A program made the position numbers and the translations under genes. This document shows positions 1-7,950 of a stretch of DNA of 64,000 bases, piece after piece. The notes under the pieces were generated by a model. It did no database searches, was not told the DNA's origin, and saw only the letters and a list, made by a program, of their open reading frames with translations. The stretch spans positions 1 through 64,000 of the forward strand of contig NZ_JAHNZO010000016.1 in NCBI RefSeq assembly GCF_018998565.1. Reading direction: 5' to 3'. Within the stretch, counting starts at the first letter, position 1, and each line of letters begins with the position of its first letter. The stretch is from Paenibacillus oleatilyticus (GTDB taxonomy: Bacteria; Bacillota; Bacilli; Paenibacillales; NBRC-103111).

Positions 1-48
1 TATACCATATTAACGCGGTGAATGGATAAAAAACGGAAACAAAGAAAT

Positions 49-101
49 AGCCTGCTGAGGGTTTCTCAACAGGCTGACCGTACCTTCGGGTACGGTTTTT
101 C
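49..101 (+). terminator. Double hairpin ending in a U-tailed intrinsic terminator
   Basis: Two stem-loops lie back to back. The first pairs 49-59 with 65-75 (one mismatch). The second pairs ACCGTACC (77-84) with GGTACGGT (89-96) around a TTCG tetraloop and runs straight into a T-run at 96-100. The second is a textbook rho-independent terminator for a gene that lies left of the window. The string TTTCTCAACA before the second hairpin matches the edge of the palindromic elements at 40.4 and 45.4 kb, so this may be a solo end of that family. Confidence 0.75.
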
Positions 102-182
102 ATTTTGGCAAGAATTCTGCCGAACGGAGCCGTATGGTCCAGTAAATTTGCGATAAAACCGCTTTTTTCAATTTTCACAAGA

Positions 183-211
183 TGGAACGACGTTCCGATT
201 TCTTGTATAAT
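183..211 (+). promoter_or_regulatory. Candidate promoter of the SulP gene with an embedded inverted repeat
   Basis: A perfect -10 hexamer TATAAT lies at 206-211. The sequence 17 bp upstream (TGGAAC, 183-188) is a poor -35. The inverted repeat GGAAC-GAC-GTTCC (184-196) occupies the spacer and could be an operator. The assignment rests on position and the -10 match only. Confidence 0.45.
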
Positions 212-286
212 CTATCCCATTGACTATCGGCCCCGACTTTTCTGAGAGTGGAAAGTCACAACATCGTAGATCAGGAGGTACTGACA

Positions 287-1741
287 TTGTTTTTGCAAAA
301 ATTGAATACGACTTGGTTTTCCAACCCGCGTGCGGACATTTTATCCGGGATGACGGTAGCCCTCGCCTTGATTCCCGAGGCCATTGCTTTTTCCATCATT
401 GCCGGAGTGGACCCGATGGTCGGCCTGTACGCTTCGTTCTGCATGGCGGTCGTTATTTCTTTCACCGGAGGCCGCCCCGCTATGATTTCCGCTGCAACCG
501 GAGCCATGGCTTTGCTGATGGTCACGCTCGTGAAGGAGCACGGTCTCGACTATTTGTTCGCTGCCACCGTATTGACCGGGATTATCCAATGGCTCATGGG
601 AGCGATGAAGCTCGGGCGTTTCATCACGTTCGTGCCGCACTCCGTCATGACGGGCTTCGTCAATGCGCTCGCCATCTTGATTTTTATGGCTCAGCTGACG
701 CATTTTACGGGACAAGGCTGGGTCATGTACGGACTGGTCGCTTTGACGCTTGTGATTATCTACACGCTGCCGCGGCTGACTAAGGCTGTACCTTCCGCAC
801 TCGCGGCCATCCTGGTCGTATCCGTATTAACGATCGGGCTGCATCTGGATGTCAAAACGGTCGGCGATATGGGGCAGCTGACGAACGTCCCACCGACTTT
901 TCATATCCCGCAAATTCCGCTTACGTTCGAGACGCTGCTCATCCTGCTTCCATACTCGCTGTCCTTGGCCATGGTCGGCATTCTGGAGTCGCTGCTGACG
1001 GCAACGATCGTGGACGAAATGACGCATACCAAAAGCGATAAAAACCGGGAAGTGCGCGGTCAAGGCTTTGCGAACATCGTAACCGGCTTTTTCGGAGGCA
1101 TGGCAGGCTGCGCGATGATCGGCCAATCCGTCATCAATGTCAAATCCGGTGGACGGACGAGGCTTTCGACCTTGGTAGCCGGTGTCTTCTTGCTGTTCCT
1201 GATTCTTGTGCTCGGCAATGTCGTCAAGCAAATTCCGATGGCTGCTTTGGTCGGCGTCATGTTCATGGTCTCGCTCGGCACGTTCGACTGGGGTTCGCTG
1301 AAGCAGCTTCGTACGATCCCGAAAACCGATTCGTTCGTGATGATTGTTACGGTGGTGATTGTCGTCGCTACGCATGATTTGTCCAAAGGCGTTTTTGCAG
1401 GTGTCGTCTTGAGCGCTGTCATTTTCGCTTGGAAAATGGCATCCTTGCGAACAGCCGCAACGCTTCTCCCGGATGGAAGCAAGCAGTATCAGGTATCCGG
1501 ACAAATGTTTTTCGGAACGGTCTCTCACTTCATCGAGCAATTCGATTATGCCGGGGACCCCGCCTCCGTCACCGTGGATTTCAGCCATTCTCACCTCTGG
1601 GACCATTCCGCCGTGAACGCCGTAGCGAAGATGATCTCCCGCTATGAAATGCACGGCAAGGCCGTGTCCCTTAAAGGGTTGAACGAAGAAAGCAAACGGC
1701 TGGTCGACCGCATCGGCTTGTCCGTGCCCGGCGCCCATTGA
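287..1741 (+). CDS. SulP family (SLC26) anion transporter with C-terminal STAS domain
   Basis: This is an integral membrane protein of about 484 residues that probably moves sulfate, bicarbonate or another small anion. The SulP core begins with the family pattern around [20 protein letters not shown] and continues through about 10-12 hydrophobic segments. A STAS-like tail fills roughly the last 85 residues. The frame stays open to a GTG at 248. I place the start at TTG 287 because AGGAGGT at 273-279 sits 7 bp before it and nothing resembles a ribosome-binding site before 248. The gene stands alone between terminators. The family assignment is firm; the substrate cannot be read from sequence. 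Confidence 0.9.
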   Translation: MFLQKLNTTWFSNPRADILSGMTVALALIPEAIAFSIIAGVDPMVGLYASFCMAVVISFTGGRPAMISAATGAMALLMVTLVKEHGLDYLFAATVLTGIIQWLMGAMKLGRFITFVPHSVMTGFVNALAILIFMAQLTHFTGQGWVMYGLVALTLVIIYTLPRLTKAVPSALAAILVVSVLTIGLHLDVKTVGDMGQLTNVPPTFHIPQIPLTFETLLILLPYSLSLAMVGILESLLTATIVDEMTHTKSDKNREVRGQGFANIVTGFFGGMAGCAMIGQSVINVKSGGRTRLSTLVAGVFLLFLILVLGNVVKQIPMAALVGVMFMVSLGTFDWGSLKQLRTIPKTDSFVMIVTVVIVVATHDLSKGVFAGVVLSAVIFAWKMASLRTAATLLPDGSKQYQVSGQMFFGTVSHFIEQFDYAGDPASVTVDFSHSHLWDHSAVNAVAKMISRYEMHGKAVSLKGLNEESKRLVDRIGLSVPGAH

Positions 1742-1750
1742 CGTTCTAGT

Positions 1751-1787
1751 CCCGCTTCCTGCGTCGTATGACGCGGAGCGGGTTTTC
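1751..1787 (+). terminator. Intrinsic terminator of the SulP gene
   Basis: A long GC-rich stem (CCCGCTTC... pairing with ...GAGCGGG, 1751-1782) is followed by TTTT. Confidence 0.85.
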
Positions 1788-1806
1788 TGTTGGAGCCACC
1801 ATACGG

Positions 1807-1835
1807 TTGTCATTTTCATGCGGCGCCGTTATAAT
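1807..1835 (+). promoter_or_regulatory. Sigma-A promoter of the nitroreductase gene
   Basis: TTGTCA (1807-1812), a 17-bp spacer and TATAAT (1830-1835) form a near-consensus promoter 65 bp before the start codon. Confidence 0.8.
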
Positions 1836-1900
1836 GGAAAAGAGCTTTTAGTACCAAGTCCTAAGAAATACCGCAAGTCGAAAAGAGAGGATGGCCCCTA

Positions 1901-2566
1901 ATGACCGATACATCTACACTGTCCTACCATGAATTCAAAACGATCGCGCTTGACCGCCGCAGCATCCGCAAATATACGGATCAGCCGGTTGCCGTCGAAG
2001 ATATCCGCGAAATCATCGATTGCGCCCGTTACGCCCCAAGCGATACGAACTCCCAAACGTGGGAATTCATTGCCGTCATGAATCGCGACAAAATTAAAGA
2101 AATCGAGCAAATTACTTGGGATCAATTGCATCGCAGAGCCGCCGAAGCGGAGCAGCGCGGCCTTTCTAAGGAAGCCCGCCTGTTGACCAAGTCGTTCGGA
2201 CCTTACGCTACCGCTTTCTCGGATGCGCCTGTACTGATCGTATGTCTCGCGACGCCGTACAACTCCAAGTTCCGGGAGCGTATTTTCGATCCCGTCGAAC
2301 TGGTCAACGATGCGGTGTGGGCGGAAGAAGGCATCAAGAGCAGCTGCCTCGCCGCTCAAAACCTGATGCTGGCCGCACATGCCCGCGGACTTGGCACATG
2401 CCCGATGACCGGTCCGGTGCTGCTCGCCCAAGACCAGCTTCGCGAATATTTGGACATCCGGCCGGAATGCCAGATCAACATGGTCATTGCCCTCGGCTAT
2501 CCTTCCGAGCGGCCGGCCCGCCTGCCGCGCAAGGAAATCGACGACATTCTGCGTATCGTCGATTAA
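1901..2566 (+). CDS. Nitroreductase family FMN oxidoreductase
   Basis: The protein has 221 residues, a normal length for the FMN-dependent nitroreductase fold, and is probably cytosolic. It carries the hallmark N-terminal FMN-binding stretch RRSIRKYTDQPV, then APSDTNSQTWEF, and the C-terminal GLGTCPMTGP with a late ALGYPSE segment. Members reduce nitro groups, quinones or flavins with NAD(P)H; the physiological substrate here is unknown. ATG 1901 has AGAGAGG about 10 bp upstream. It is a single-gene unit with its own promoter and terminator. Confidence 0.92.
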   Translation: MTDTSTLSYHEFKTIALDRRSIRKYTDQPVAVEDIREIIDCARYAPSDTNSQTWEFIAVMNRDKIKEIEQITWDQLHRRAAEAEQRGLSKEARLLTKSFGPYATAFSDAPVLIVCLATPYNSKFRERIFDPVELVNDAVWAEEGIKSSCLAAQNLMLAAHARGLGTCPMTGPVLLAQDQLREYLDIRPECQINMVIALGYPSERPARLPRKEIDDILRIVD

Positions 2567-2582
2567 TGACGAAATGCTAAAA

Positions 2583-2626
2583 AACGCCTCGGACCAATGT
2601 TGGTATCCGGGGCGTTCTTGTTTTTT
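2583..2626 (+). terminator. Intrinsic terminator of the nitroreductase gene
   Basis: AACGCC-TCGGA-CCAA pairs with TTGG-(TA)-TCCGG-GGCGTT (2583-2616), followed by CTTG and a run of T. Confidence 0.85.
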
Positions 2627-2681
2627 ATGGCGAAGTCATTTTGGGCGGCTTCTCGGCACCCTCGCCTTCCAGCGGGGATGC

Positions 2682-2720
2682 AAAAAAAGCGGTTCCTGGA
2701 ACGATTATTCCAAGAACCGC
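2682..2720 (-). terminator. Intrinsic terminator of the cold-shock gene
   Basis: A 13-bp perfect stem (2689-2701 with 2708-2720) is followed, on the minus strand, by seven T residues (2688-2682). It lies about 190 bp past the cspA stop codon, so the mRNA has a long 3' untranslated region (2721-2913) in which I see no other gene. Confidence 0.85.
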
Positions 2721-2913
2721 CTTGTTGGCTTTTCATTTGGCATTAAAACTTAAGTAAACTATCTAACGATGAGATGAAAACCGCCGCAGCGGTAAGTTTT
2801 CTTGTGAAATCAAGAAGCGAATTCAAGAAGTTTCATCGTTTTGATTTCTAAAAGAAAGCTTATATCAAAACCCGTCAACCGATTGTCGACCGGGCATCGT
2901 AGTTAGTTTCGTC

Positions 2914-3111
2914 TTACAGTTTGTGAACGTTAGCCGCTTGCGGACCACGGTTGCCTTGAACGATTTCGAACTCAACCGCTTGGCCTTCTTCCAAAGTTTT
3001 GAAGCCGTCGCCTTGGATTGCGGAGAAGTGTACGAATACGTCGTCGCCGCCTTCTACTTGAATGAACCCGTAGCCTTTTTCTGCGTTAAACCATTTTACT
3101 GTACCTTTCAA
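2914..3111 (-). CDS. cspA: Cold-shock domain protein (CspA/CspB family)
   Basis: This is a 65-residue single cold-shock domain that binds single-stranded RNA and DNA and melts mRNA structure after cold shock or in growth transitions. Both nucleic-acid-binding motifs are visible: the RNP1-like KGYGFIQ and the RNP2-like VFVHFSAI, with the usual end [10 protein letters not shown]. Two in-frame TTG codons are possible. I choose TTG 3111 because AGGAGG (3121-3126) is 9 bp upstream, while TTG 3120 touches the ribosome-binding site. This start also gives the standard family N-terminus [13 protein letters not shown]. Confidence 0.95.
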   Translation of the reverse strand: MKGTVKWFNAEKGYGFIQVEGGDDVFVHFSAIQGDGFKTLEEGQAVEFEIVQGNRGPQAANVHKL

Positions 3112-3157
3112 TGAAAACAACCTCCTAGATGTATCGCCATCAAGGGCGAATGCTTAA

Positions 3158-3186
3158 AGTATATCACCCTTATCAGGATAAATCAA
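3158..3186 (-). promoter_or_regulatory. Sigma-A promoter of cspA
   Basis: On the minus strand TTGATT (3186-3181), 17 bp and TATACT (3163-3158) form a good promoter about 47 bp before the start codon. Confidence 0.75.
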
Positions 3187-3209
3187 CAAGACCTAAATTA
3201 TACGCAGCC

Positions 3210-3908
3210 TTATTTTTGTACGCGCAGCAGCTCTTTGGAACCGGGAATAAAAGGCAATTCGGAGAGCTCCAAAGACGCCTCGAATCCGTCCGTCCGCAGC
3301 TCTTCCAGAAGCCGGTCCAACATCGGATACCGATCCCATTGCAGTGTAATGACGGGATATACCCGCACCTCTCCGCCTGCACGGCATACCCTTAGCAGCT
3401 CACGCAGCGCGCGGGCATGAAAGTCATAGTCGAATTGCTCATGGTACAGAAATAAAAAGTGGCTGCACAGCACAAGCCCGAACGACTCGTCTTCATATGA
3501 AAGATGAGGCAGCTTGGCCGCCGTATACTTGCTTCCTTCGGAAGGGTGCGCATAATCGTCGGCAAACCGCTTCATCGATTCCTCCCGCATCGCACGATGC
3601 CGGTCCGGGTCGCCGTAGAACGTCCAATCAAAGCTCTCCCGCAGCTTGGTCAGCTTCCCGGTCGACACTTCGATTTCCGTCATCCCGTGGCGGTAAATTC
3701 TTTCTGCCGACAGCTCGTACATCGGATCGGCCGCTTGAGCCGCCAATCCGCGGGCAGCAGCTTCCGCTACAAACGACGAAGCTCCTGCGGCCACGTCCAA
3801 AATCGGACCCGCCTCCAGCAGCTCCGGCTTCAGCCTAAACATACGTTCGTACTCGGCAAACGACCGGCAGGTCATTGCCACTCCAATCTGCTCATACCCT
3901 CTGCTCAT
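3210..3908 (-). CDS. Class I SAM-dependent methyltransferase of unknown substrate
   Basis: The protein has about 232 residues. A SAM-binding motif I (ILDVAAGASSFVAEAAARG) lies near residue 35 and is followed by an acidic strand end (ADPMYELS) and a later LCSHFLFLY segment in the motif IV area. It is probably a cytosolic small-molecule methyltransferase. The frame is open to ATG 3932, but that codon has no ribosome-binding site. ATG 3908 has GGAGAAAG just upstream and is preferred. It lies upstream of cspA on the same strand but is separated by the cspA promoter. Confidence 0.75.
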   Translation of the reverse strand: MSRGYEQIGVAMTCRSFAEYERMFRLKPELLEAGPILDVAAGASSFVAEAAARGLAAQAADPMYELSAERIYRHGMTEIEVSTGKLTKLRESFDWTFYGDPDRHRAMREESMKRFADDYAHPSEGSKYTAAKLPHLSYEDESFGLVLCSHFLFLYHEQFDYDFHARALRELLRVCRAGGEVRVYPVITLQWDRYPMLDRLLEELRTDGFEASLELSELPFIPGSKELLRVQK

Positions 3909-4131
3909 CTTTCTCCGCTCTCCTCTGCTCATGTATTGAATCGCTTGGCCCCCACCCGCCCTTCGGCTTGGTGCTGGAGCTTATTGGCATTTTATCACGG
4001 TCTATGGTGATTGACAATCGCAACATGGTTGCCCGCTTGGTTGAAGCCAAGATCAATTCATGCTAAGGTAAAGAGGTAGCAAGGGCTCTCTCACTCGCCC
4101 GTAACCATTGGAATAGAAAGAGGTAACAGCC

Positions 4132-4377
4132 TTGAAAAATCAGGGGATTAAAAAACATACGATCTACAAAAAAGACAAATGGAACATGCTGACGGTCGAG
4201 GTCAACGGAAAGCAGCTGATTTTAAGAGAAATTTCCGACCAGTGGGGCGAGGATTGCCACACGTTTCTCAGCCGTCCGGAGATGATGCATTGGGTGAACG
4301 AACGCTTCTCGAAGGAACGGTTCCAAGGCACCGACGAAGAGCGCGAGAGTATTATGGAAGCTTTCCGTCAAGTTTAA
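4132..4377 (+). CDS. Small hypothetical protein (81 aa)
   Basis: TTG 4132 has AGAGGT 7 bp upstream. The 81-residue product is soluble and charged, with a Lys-rich start and a middle segment rich in Trp, Glu and His (DQWGEDCHTFLSRPEMMHW). I recognise no domain. Good codon usage and a clean ribosome-binding site support a real gene. It lies just before the Mn riboswitch but has its own transcription unit, because a strong promoter follows it. Confidence 0.6.
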   Translation: MKNQGIKKHTIYKKDKWNMLTVEVNGKQLILREISDQWGEDCHTFLSRPEMMHWVNERFSKERFQGTDEERESIMEAFRQV

Positions 4378-4400
4378 TACGAAATTGGACATATTTTTGC

Positions 4401-4430
4401 TTGACGCCCGGCTTGTCCATTCGGTATAAT
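4401..4430 (+). promoter_or_regulatory. Sigma-A promoter of the riboswitch-terC unit
   Basis: TTGACG (4401-4406), an 18-bp spacer and TATAAT (4425-4430). Transcription would begin near 4437, about 20 nt before the conserved riboswitch core. Confidence 0.8.
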
Positions 4431-4454
4431 GAGGGCAATTACATAAGGATGTCC

Positions 4455-4553
4455 TCCAAAGGGGAGTAGCTGTCACAGTAAAGTCGTCAGTTCGGGTTCT
4501 GGGAAGAGCCCCGGCTTTATTGGCAACGAAACGTTGTTAGCAAGACCTTTGCC
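4455..4553 (+). promoter_or_regulatory. Mn2+-sensing yybP-ykoY riboswitch
   Basis: The leader contains the conserved 5' block AAAGGGGAGTAGC (4458-4470) and the 3' block AGCAAGACCTTTGCC ending at 4553, with GC-rich helices between. These two blocks are the signature of the yybP-ykoY class, which binds Mn2+ and often precedes TerC/YkoY-type membrane proteins, exactly the arrangement here. Its 3' end overlaps the left arm of a terminator (AAGACCT, 4542-4548), so metal binding can compete with terminator formation. The class is known to be an ON switch, so terC is predicted to be induced by excess Mn2+. Confidence 0.92.
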
Positions 4554-4575
4554 ATTGAGGTAGAGGTCTTTTTTG
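4542..4575 (+). terminator. Riboswitch expression-platform terminator 1
   Basis: AAGACCT (4542-4548) pairs with AGGTCTT (4564-4570) and is followed by TTTT. The left arm is part of the riboswitch 3' conserved sequence, as expected of a regulated terminator. Confidence 0.8.
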
Positions 4576-4580
4576 GTGGA

Positions 4581-4616
4581 AAATGACCTGTACCGATGTG
4601 GTAGAGGTCATTTTTG
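4581..4616 (+). terminator. Second tandem terminator before terC
   Basis: AAATGACCT (4581-4589) pairs with AGGTCATTT (4605-4613), with an inner TACC/GGTA extension and a T-run after. It lies outside the aptamer, so its stem does not obviously depend on the ligand. Confidence 0.75.
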
Positions 4617-4661
4617 TGTAAATACTAACACCAACAACAACGTAAAAAGGAGTGGTAGGAC

Positions 4662-5459
4662 ATGGAATGGTTGTCCGTAGAATTTCTTCTCGCCCTGATG
4701 AACATTGTCTTGATCGACCTCGTGCTTGCCGGGGACAATGCCATCGTCATCGCACTCGCAGCGCGCAATTTGCCGAAAGAACAGCAAAAAGGCGCAGTCC
4801 TCTGGGGAACGGTCGGTGCCGTTATCATTCGTGTCATCGCCACACTCGCCGTCGTCTGGCTGCTGAAGCTGCCTGCCTTGCTGCTCATCGGCGGAGTCGT
4901 GCTGATCTGGATCGCCTACAAGCTGCTGGTGGACAAGAAAGACCATGCCATCGAAGCCAAACCGCAGCTCTGGCCCGCCATTCGTACGATTATAATCGCT
5001 GACGCGGCCATGGGCTTCGACAACGTCATGGCGGTGGCCGGCGCTTCCCACGGCAGCTCCCTTCTCGTTATACTCGGCCTCATTATCAGCGTGCCGATCA
5101 TGGTATGGGGAAGCACCTTGTTTATCCGGCTGCTTGAAAGATTTCCTTGGATCATTTACATCGGTTCCGGCGTGCTGGCCTATACCGCGGGTTCGATGCT
5201 GACGGGAGACCCGCTAGTCAAGGAATGGTTTATCGCCAACCCGATCGTGAAATGGGGCTTGGTTGCCATCGTCGTCGTGGGCGTTCTCCTGGCGGGCTAC
5301 TGGAAAAAAATCTATGGCTCCTTGGTATCCATTAACGAGAGCGGCCACCTGACGATCCCGCCCGATCTGGAGCAGGGAGCGGACATCCAACCGAACGACA
5401 GCTTTGAAGCGAAGCGAGATGAAAAAGGTCGCATGATTTTGGTGAAGTCGCGAGGCTGA
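4662..5459 (+). CDS. TerC/YjbE/YkoY family membrane protein, probable Mn2+ exporter
   Basis: This is a 265-residue integral membrane protein with about seven hydrophobic helices. It carries the two acidic membrane motifs typical of TerC proteins, LAGDNAIVIAL near residue 23 and MGFDNVMAVAGAS near residue 117. The last ~50 residues form a hydrophilic cytosolic tail. TerC relatives controlled by yybP-ykoY riboswitches act in manganese efflux or loading of exported Mn enzymes. The riboswitch upstream makes Mn homeostasis the likely role. ATG 4662 follows AAAGGAG by about 10 bp. Confidence 0.88.
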   Translation: MEWLSVEFLLALMNIVLIDLVLAGDNAIVIALAARNLPKEQQKGAVLWGTVGAVIIRVIATLAVVWLLKLPALLLIGGVVLIWIAYKLLVDKKDHAIEAKPQLWPAIRTIIIADAAMGFDNVMAVAGASHGSSLLVILGLIISVPIMVWGSTLFIRLLERFPWIIYIGSGVLAYTAGSMLTGDPLVKEWFIANPIVKWGLVAIVVVGVLLAGYWKKIYGSLVSINESGHLTIPPDLEQGADIQPNDSFEAKRDEKGRMILVKSRG

Positions 5460-5476
5460 TCAGGTTGCTCTTGAAC

Positions 5477-5635
5477 CTTGAAATAAGTGCTCGCTAAGCG
5501 GTAGAGTAACTGCCTCCGGCCGCTGTTGACAACGGGTTAAATGAATTGGATATATTATGGTAATAACCCGTTGTCAAAGGCGGCACGCAAGCTCTCCGAC
5601 AGTTACTCTACCTTCTGTATGCATTATTTCAAAAG
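5477..5635. repeat. Long imperfect palindromic element (copy A)
   Basis: About 160 bp form nested inverted repeats. The outer arms are CTTGAAATAAGTGC (5477-5490) and GCATTATTTCAAAAG (5621-5635). The middle arms GGTAGAGTAACTG (5500-5512) and CAGTTACTCTACC (5600-5612) are perfect, as are the inner arms TTGACAACGGGTTA (5526-5539) and TAACCCGTTGTCAA (5564-5577). The flank CAAAGGCGG right of the inner arm, and a shared AATTGGA-like core, match the element at 40412-40669, so the two seem to be one family. No reading frame is present. It fills most of the 273-bp gap between two convergent genes. Confidence 0.8.
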
Positions 5636-5687
5636 AAAGTTCAAAAACAAAAATCAGCCTCGCGGCTAGTATGGTGGGGCAACGACG

Positions 5688-5719
5688 AAAAGCCGGCACA
5701 TTCCACTAGTGCCGGCTTT
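5688..5719 (-). terminator. Intrinsic terminator of the pyruvate-oxidase-like gene
   Basis: AAAGCCGGCA (5690-5699) pairs with TGCCGGCTTT (5710-5719) 14 bp beyond the minus-strand stop codon. The tail is rich in T on either strand, so it can work in both directions. Confidence 0.75.
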
Positions 5720-5732
5720 GCTGCGTTAAAGC

Positions 5733-7415
5733 TTAAATTTTCGCATGCGGAACGGGTGTTGCGGCAGTGCGGACGTCGATCAGCGCAGGCTTGCTGCCGG
5801 TCAGCGCCTGACGGAGAGATTGCTCGAATTCAGCCGAATTCGATGCCCGATAACCGGAGCCGCCACAGGCTTCCGCGATAGCTGCGAAATCGGGCGGCTG
5901 AAGCGCGCTGCCGGTCAGGTTCATGCCGGCGACGTTCATCCGGTCCCGCTCCATCGCGTAAGCGCCGTTGTTCAGAATAACCAGTACGATCGGCAACCGC
6001 AGCTCGGCCGCCGTCTGGAATTCCATCAGCGTCTGGACGACTCCCCCATCCCCTGCTACCGCGATCACTTGACGGTCCGGGTAGCAGAGCTTGGCGGCTA
6101 TTGCCGCCGGCAAAGCAAAGCCGAGCGTCCGCCACCGGCCGGAAATCAGGATATCCTGCCCCGCCTTGGCTTGAAAGATACGATTGAACCATAGCGTATG
6201 ATCGCCGGTATCGACGGCGACGATCGCTTGATCCGATACGTGATCCGCAATCGTCTTCATGACGCGCTGCGGCGGGATCGGCGTGCCATCGGCCCGGGTC
6301 TCGGCCTCGATTTGCCGTTTCCAGCCCGTGCATACGTCGTGAACCCGGGCACACCAAGCGCTGCGGTCTTTGGCCGAGAGATGCTCGGCAGCGGCGAGTT
6401 TGGGTACAATCTGCCCGAGGTTGCCGACGACGCCCTTATGCAGTGGATGACCGAGGCCGATCGTTTCCCGGTTCCAATCGATCTGAACGATCCGCGCCTG
6501 CGTCGGCACGTAATCGTCCGGCCACCATGTCGCACCGAGCATGACGATCAGATCGCTTTCGGACAGCAGGACGCTGGACGCCTCGCTGCCGGCTTGACCA
6601 AGGCCCCCCGCGTAGCATTCGTGGTCGTTCGGAAACAACGGCCGGGCGGGCAGCGTGGTGATGACGGCGGCCGACAGCTGCTCCGCGAGCTGAAGGATAT
6701 GCTCCGCTGCCTGCTTCACGCCGCGGCCAATGAACAGGACCGGCCGTTCGGCCGAGGCGAGCAAGGCTGCCAATTCCGCAATCTCGCTGTCGGGGGTGGC
6801 CAGCGGCTGATGCAGGTGGGCGGCGTACGACTTTATCTCGCCTTTTACCTTCACCGAATACAAGTCCTTCGGGATGGACAGATGGGTCACCTGCCCTTGG
6901 AGCAAACCGTGGACGAGCGCCTGTTCCATCAATTCGGGCAGCGCGTCCGCATGCGTGACCAGCTCGGATTTACCCGCCACAGCGGCGTTGAGCTTTTGCT
7001 GATCAACATACTGCTTGACCCGGGTGCCGATCTTCGCCGTTTCGACCTGTCCCGACAGCGCCAGCACCGGCGCCCGATCCATGGCCGCATCGGCAAGACC
7101 GTTCAACATATTCGTTACGCCGGGGCCGCTTGTTGCAAGGCATACCGCCGTCCTTCCCGTCAGCTTGGCCTCGGCGGAAGCCATCAGCGCGGCTGCACTC
7201 TCATGCCGACAGGCCACATACCGGATCGCGTTCTGTTTTCCGAGCTCATCCAATAAACTTAAATTGGCGTCGCCGATGACGCCGTAGATCCGCTCTACCT
7301 TCCAAGCCTTCAGCTGCTCCAGGACGAACTGCGATACGGATAAGCCCGCTGTAGGCTTTTTTTTGTCGGCAAGCACTGGGGGCGCGGCAGCGTCCGCAAG
7401 GGTAGTGGGACTCAC
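5733..7415 (-). CDS. ThDP-dependent enzyme, pyruvate oxidase / acetolactate synthase type
   Basis: This 560-residue enzyme has the three-domain layout of the ThDP family. The N-terminal PYR domain carries the cofactor-activating Glu in YVACRHESAAALMA. A central domain follows, and the C-terminal domain holds the ThDP/Mg motif GDGGVVQTLMEFQ near residue 455, ending in NN. The overall pattern resembles YdaP/PoxB-like pyruvate oxidases more than anabolic AHAS, because no small-subunit gene is nearby. It would act on pyruvate in the cytosol or at the membrane. GTG 7415 has AAAGGAG 7 bp upstream. A cre-like palindrome about 40 bp before the start suggests carbon catabolite control. Acetolactate synthase remains possible. 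Confidence 0.82.
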   Translation of the reverse strand: MSPTTLADAAAPPVLADKKKPTAGLSVSQFVLEQLKAWKVERIYGVIGDANLSLLDELGKQNAIRYVACRHESAAALMASAEAKLTGRTAVCLATSGPGVTNMLNGLADAAMDRAPVLALSGQVETAKIGTRVKQYVDQQKLNAAVAGKSELVTHADALPELMEQALVHGLLQGQVTHLSIPKDLYSVKVKGEIKSYAAHLHQPLATPDSEIAELAALLASAERPVLFIGRGVKQAAEHILQLAEQLSAAVITTLPARPLFPNDHECYAGGLGQAGSEASSVLLSESDLIVMLGATWWPDDYVPTQARIVQIDWNRETIGLGHPLHKGVVGNLGQIVPKLAAAEHLSAKDRSAWCARVHDVCTGWKRQIEAETRADGTPIPPQRVMKTIADHVSDQAIVAVDTGDHTLWFNRIFQAKAGQDILISGRWRTLGFALPAAIAAKLCYPDRQVIAVAGDGGVVQTLMEFQTAAELRLPIVLVILNNGAYAMERDRMNVAGMNLTGSALQPPDFAAIAEACGGSGYRASNSAEFEQSLRQALTGSKPALIDVRTAATPVPHAKI

Positions 7416-7452
7416 GCAATCACTCCTTTCGTTTTCGGGTATAGCGTTCCCT

Positions 7453-7466
7453 TTGAAACGTTTCCC
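7453..7466 (-). promoter_or_regulatory. Possible cre (CcpA) site upstream of the pyruvate-oxidase-like gene
   Basis: The 14-mer TTGAAACGTTTCCC contains the perfect palindrome GAAACGTTTC and matches the ideal cre TGTAAACGTTTACA at about 10 of 14 positions. It lies 38-51 bp upstream of the start codon. Overflow-metabolism genes are common CcpA targets, which makes it plausible but unproven. Confidence 0.4.
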
Positions 7467-7541
7467 GTTGCATTTTTTTCATGAGGAGTTAAAGGAAAAC
7501 CGCCCGAATTGGCGAACATAGACAGTAAGAGGTGATAAGCT

Positions 7542-7724
7542 TTGAGCAATGGCGCATCGATCTTGACGTTCATGATTATTTCATTCTCGCTCGCGTTGAT
7601 CTTAATCATGAAGAAAGATTCCCTTCCGGCGAACGTGAAACGGCCGCTGGCCATTTTGGCGCTGGTGATGGTATCGTTTTCGTTCGTGCTGATGATCTTT
7701 AGTTTTTTTTCCGGCGCGAAGTAA
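7542..7724 (+). CDS. Small membrane protein (60 aa), DUF2768-like
   Basis: TTG 7542 follows AGAGGTGAT by 7 bp. The 60-residue product has two hydrophobic segments (about 8-22 and 36-56) split by a short basic loop (MKKDSLPANVKRP), so it should span the membrane twice. Length, the opening Ser-Asn-Gly and the closing FSG resemble the DUF2768 family of small Firmicutes membrane proteins, but I cannot align it here. It is divergent from the pyruvate-oxidase-like gene. Function unknown. Confidence 0.6.
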   Translation: MSNGASILTFMIISFSLALILIMKKDSLPANVKRPLAILALVMVSFSFVLMIFSFFSGAK

Positions 7725-7950
7725 GCCAATAGACTTCTTTCCTTGAATTCCCTATACTTATATTTAACCCGCGCTCCGGCTATACTAACTAGAGCTTTCC
7801 AACGGACCCATAAACAGCTTGGAGCGTGAGCGGGTAATGCGATTGTTACCGTTGCTGCTATCGGGCGCGCTGCTCTCCGGTGTGGTGATCGGATCGGCAG
7901 CGGCTGCGAATCAAGCAGCTAAACCACTTCATTTGACAAGGAGGGCTCCC

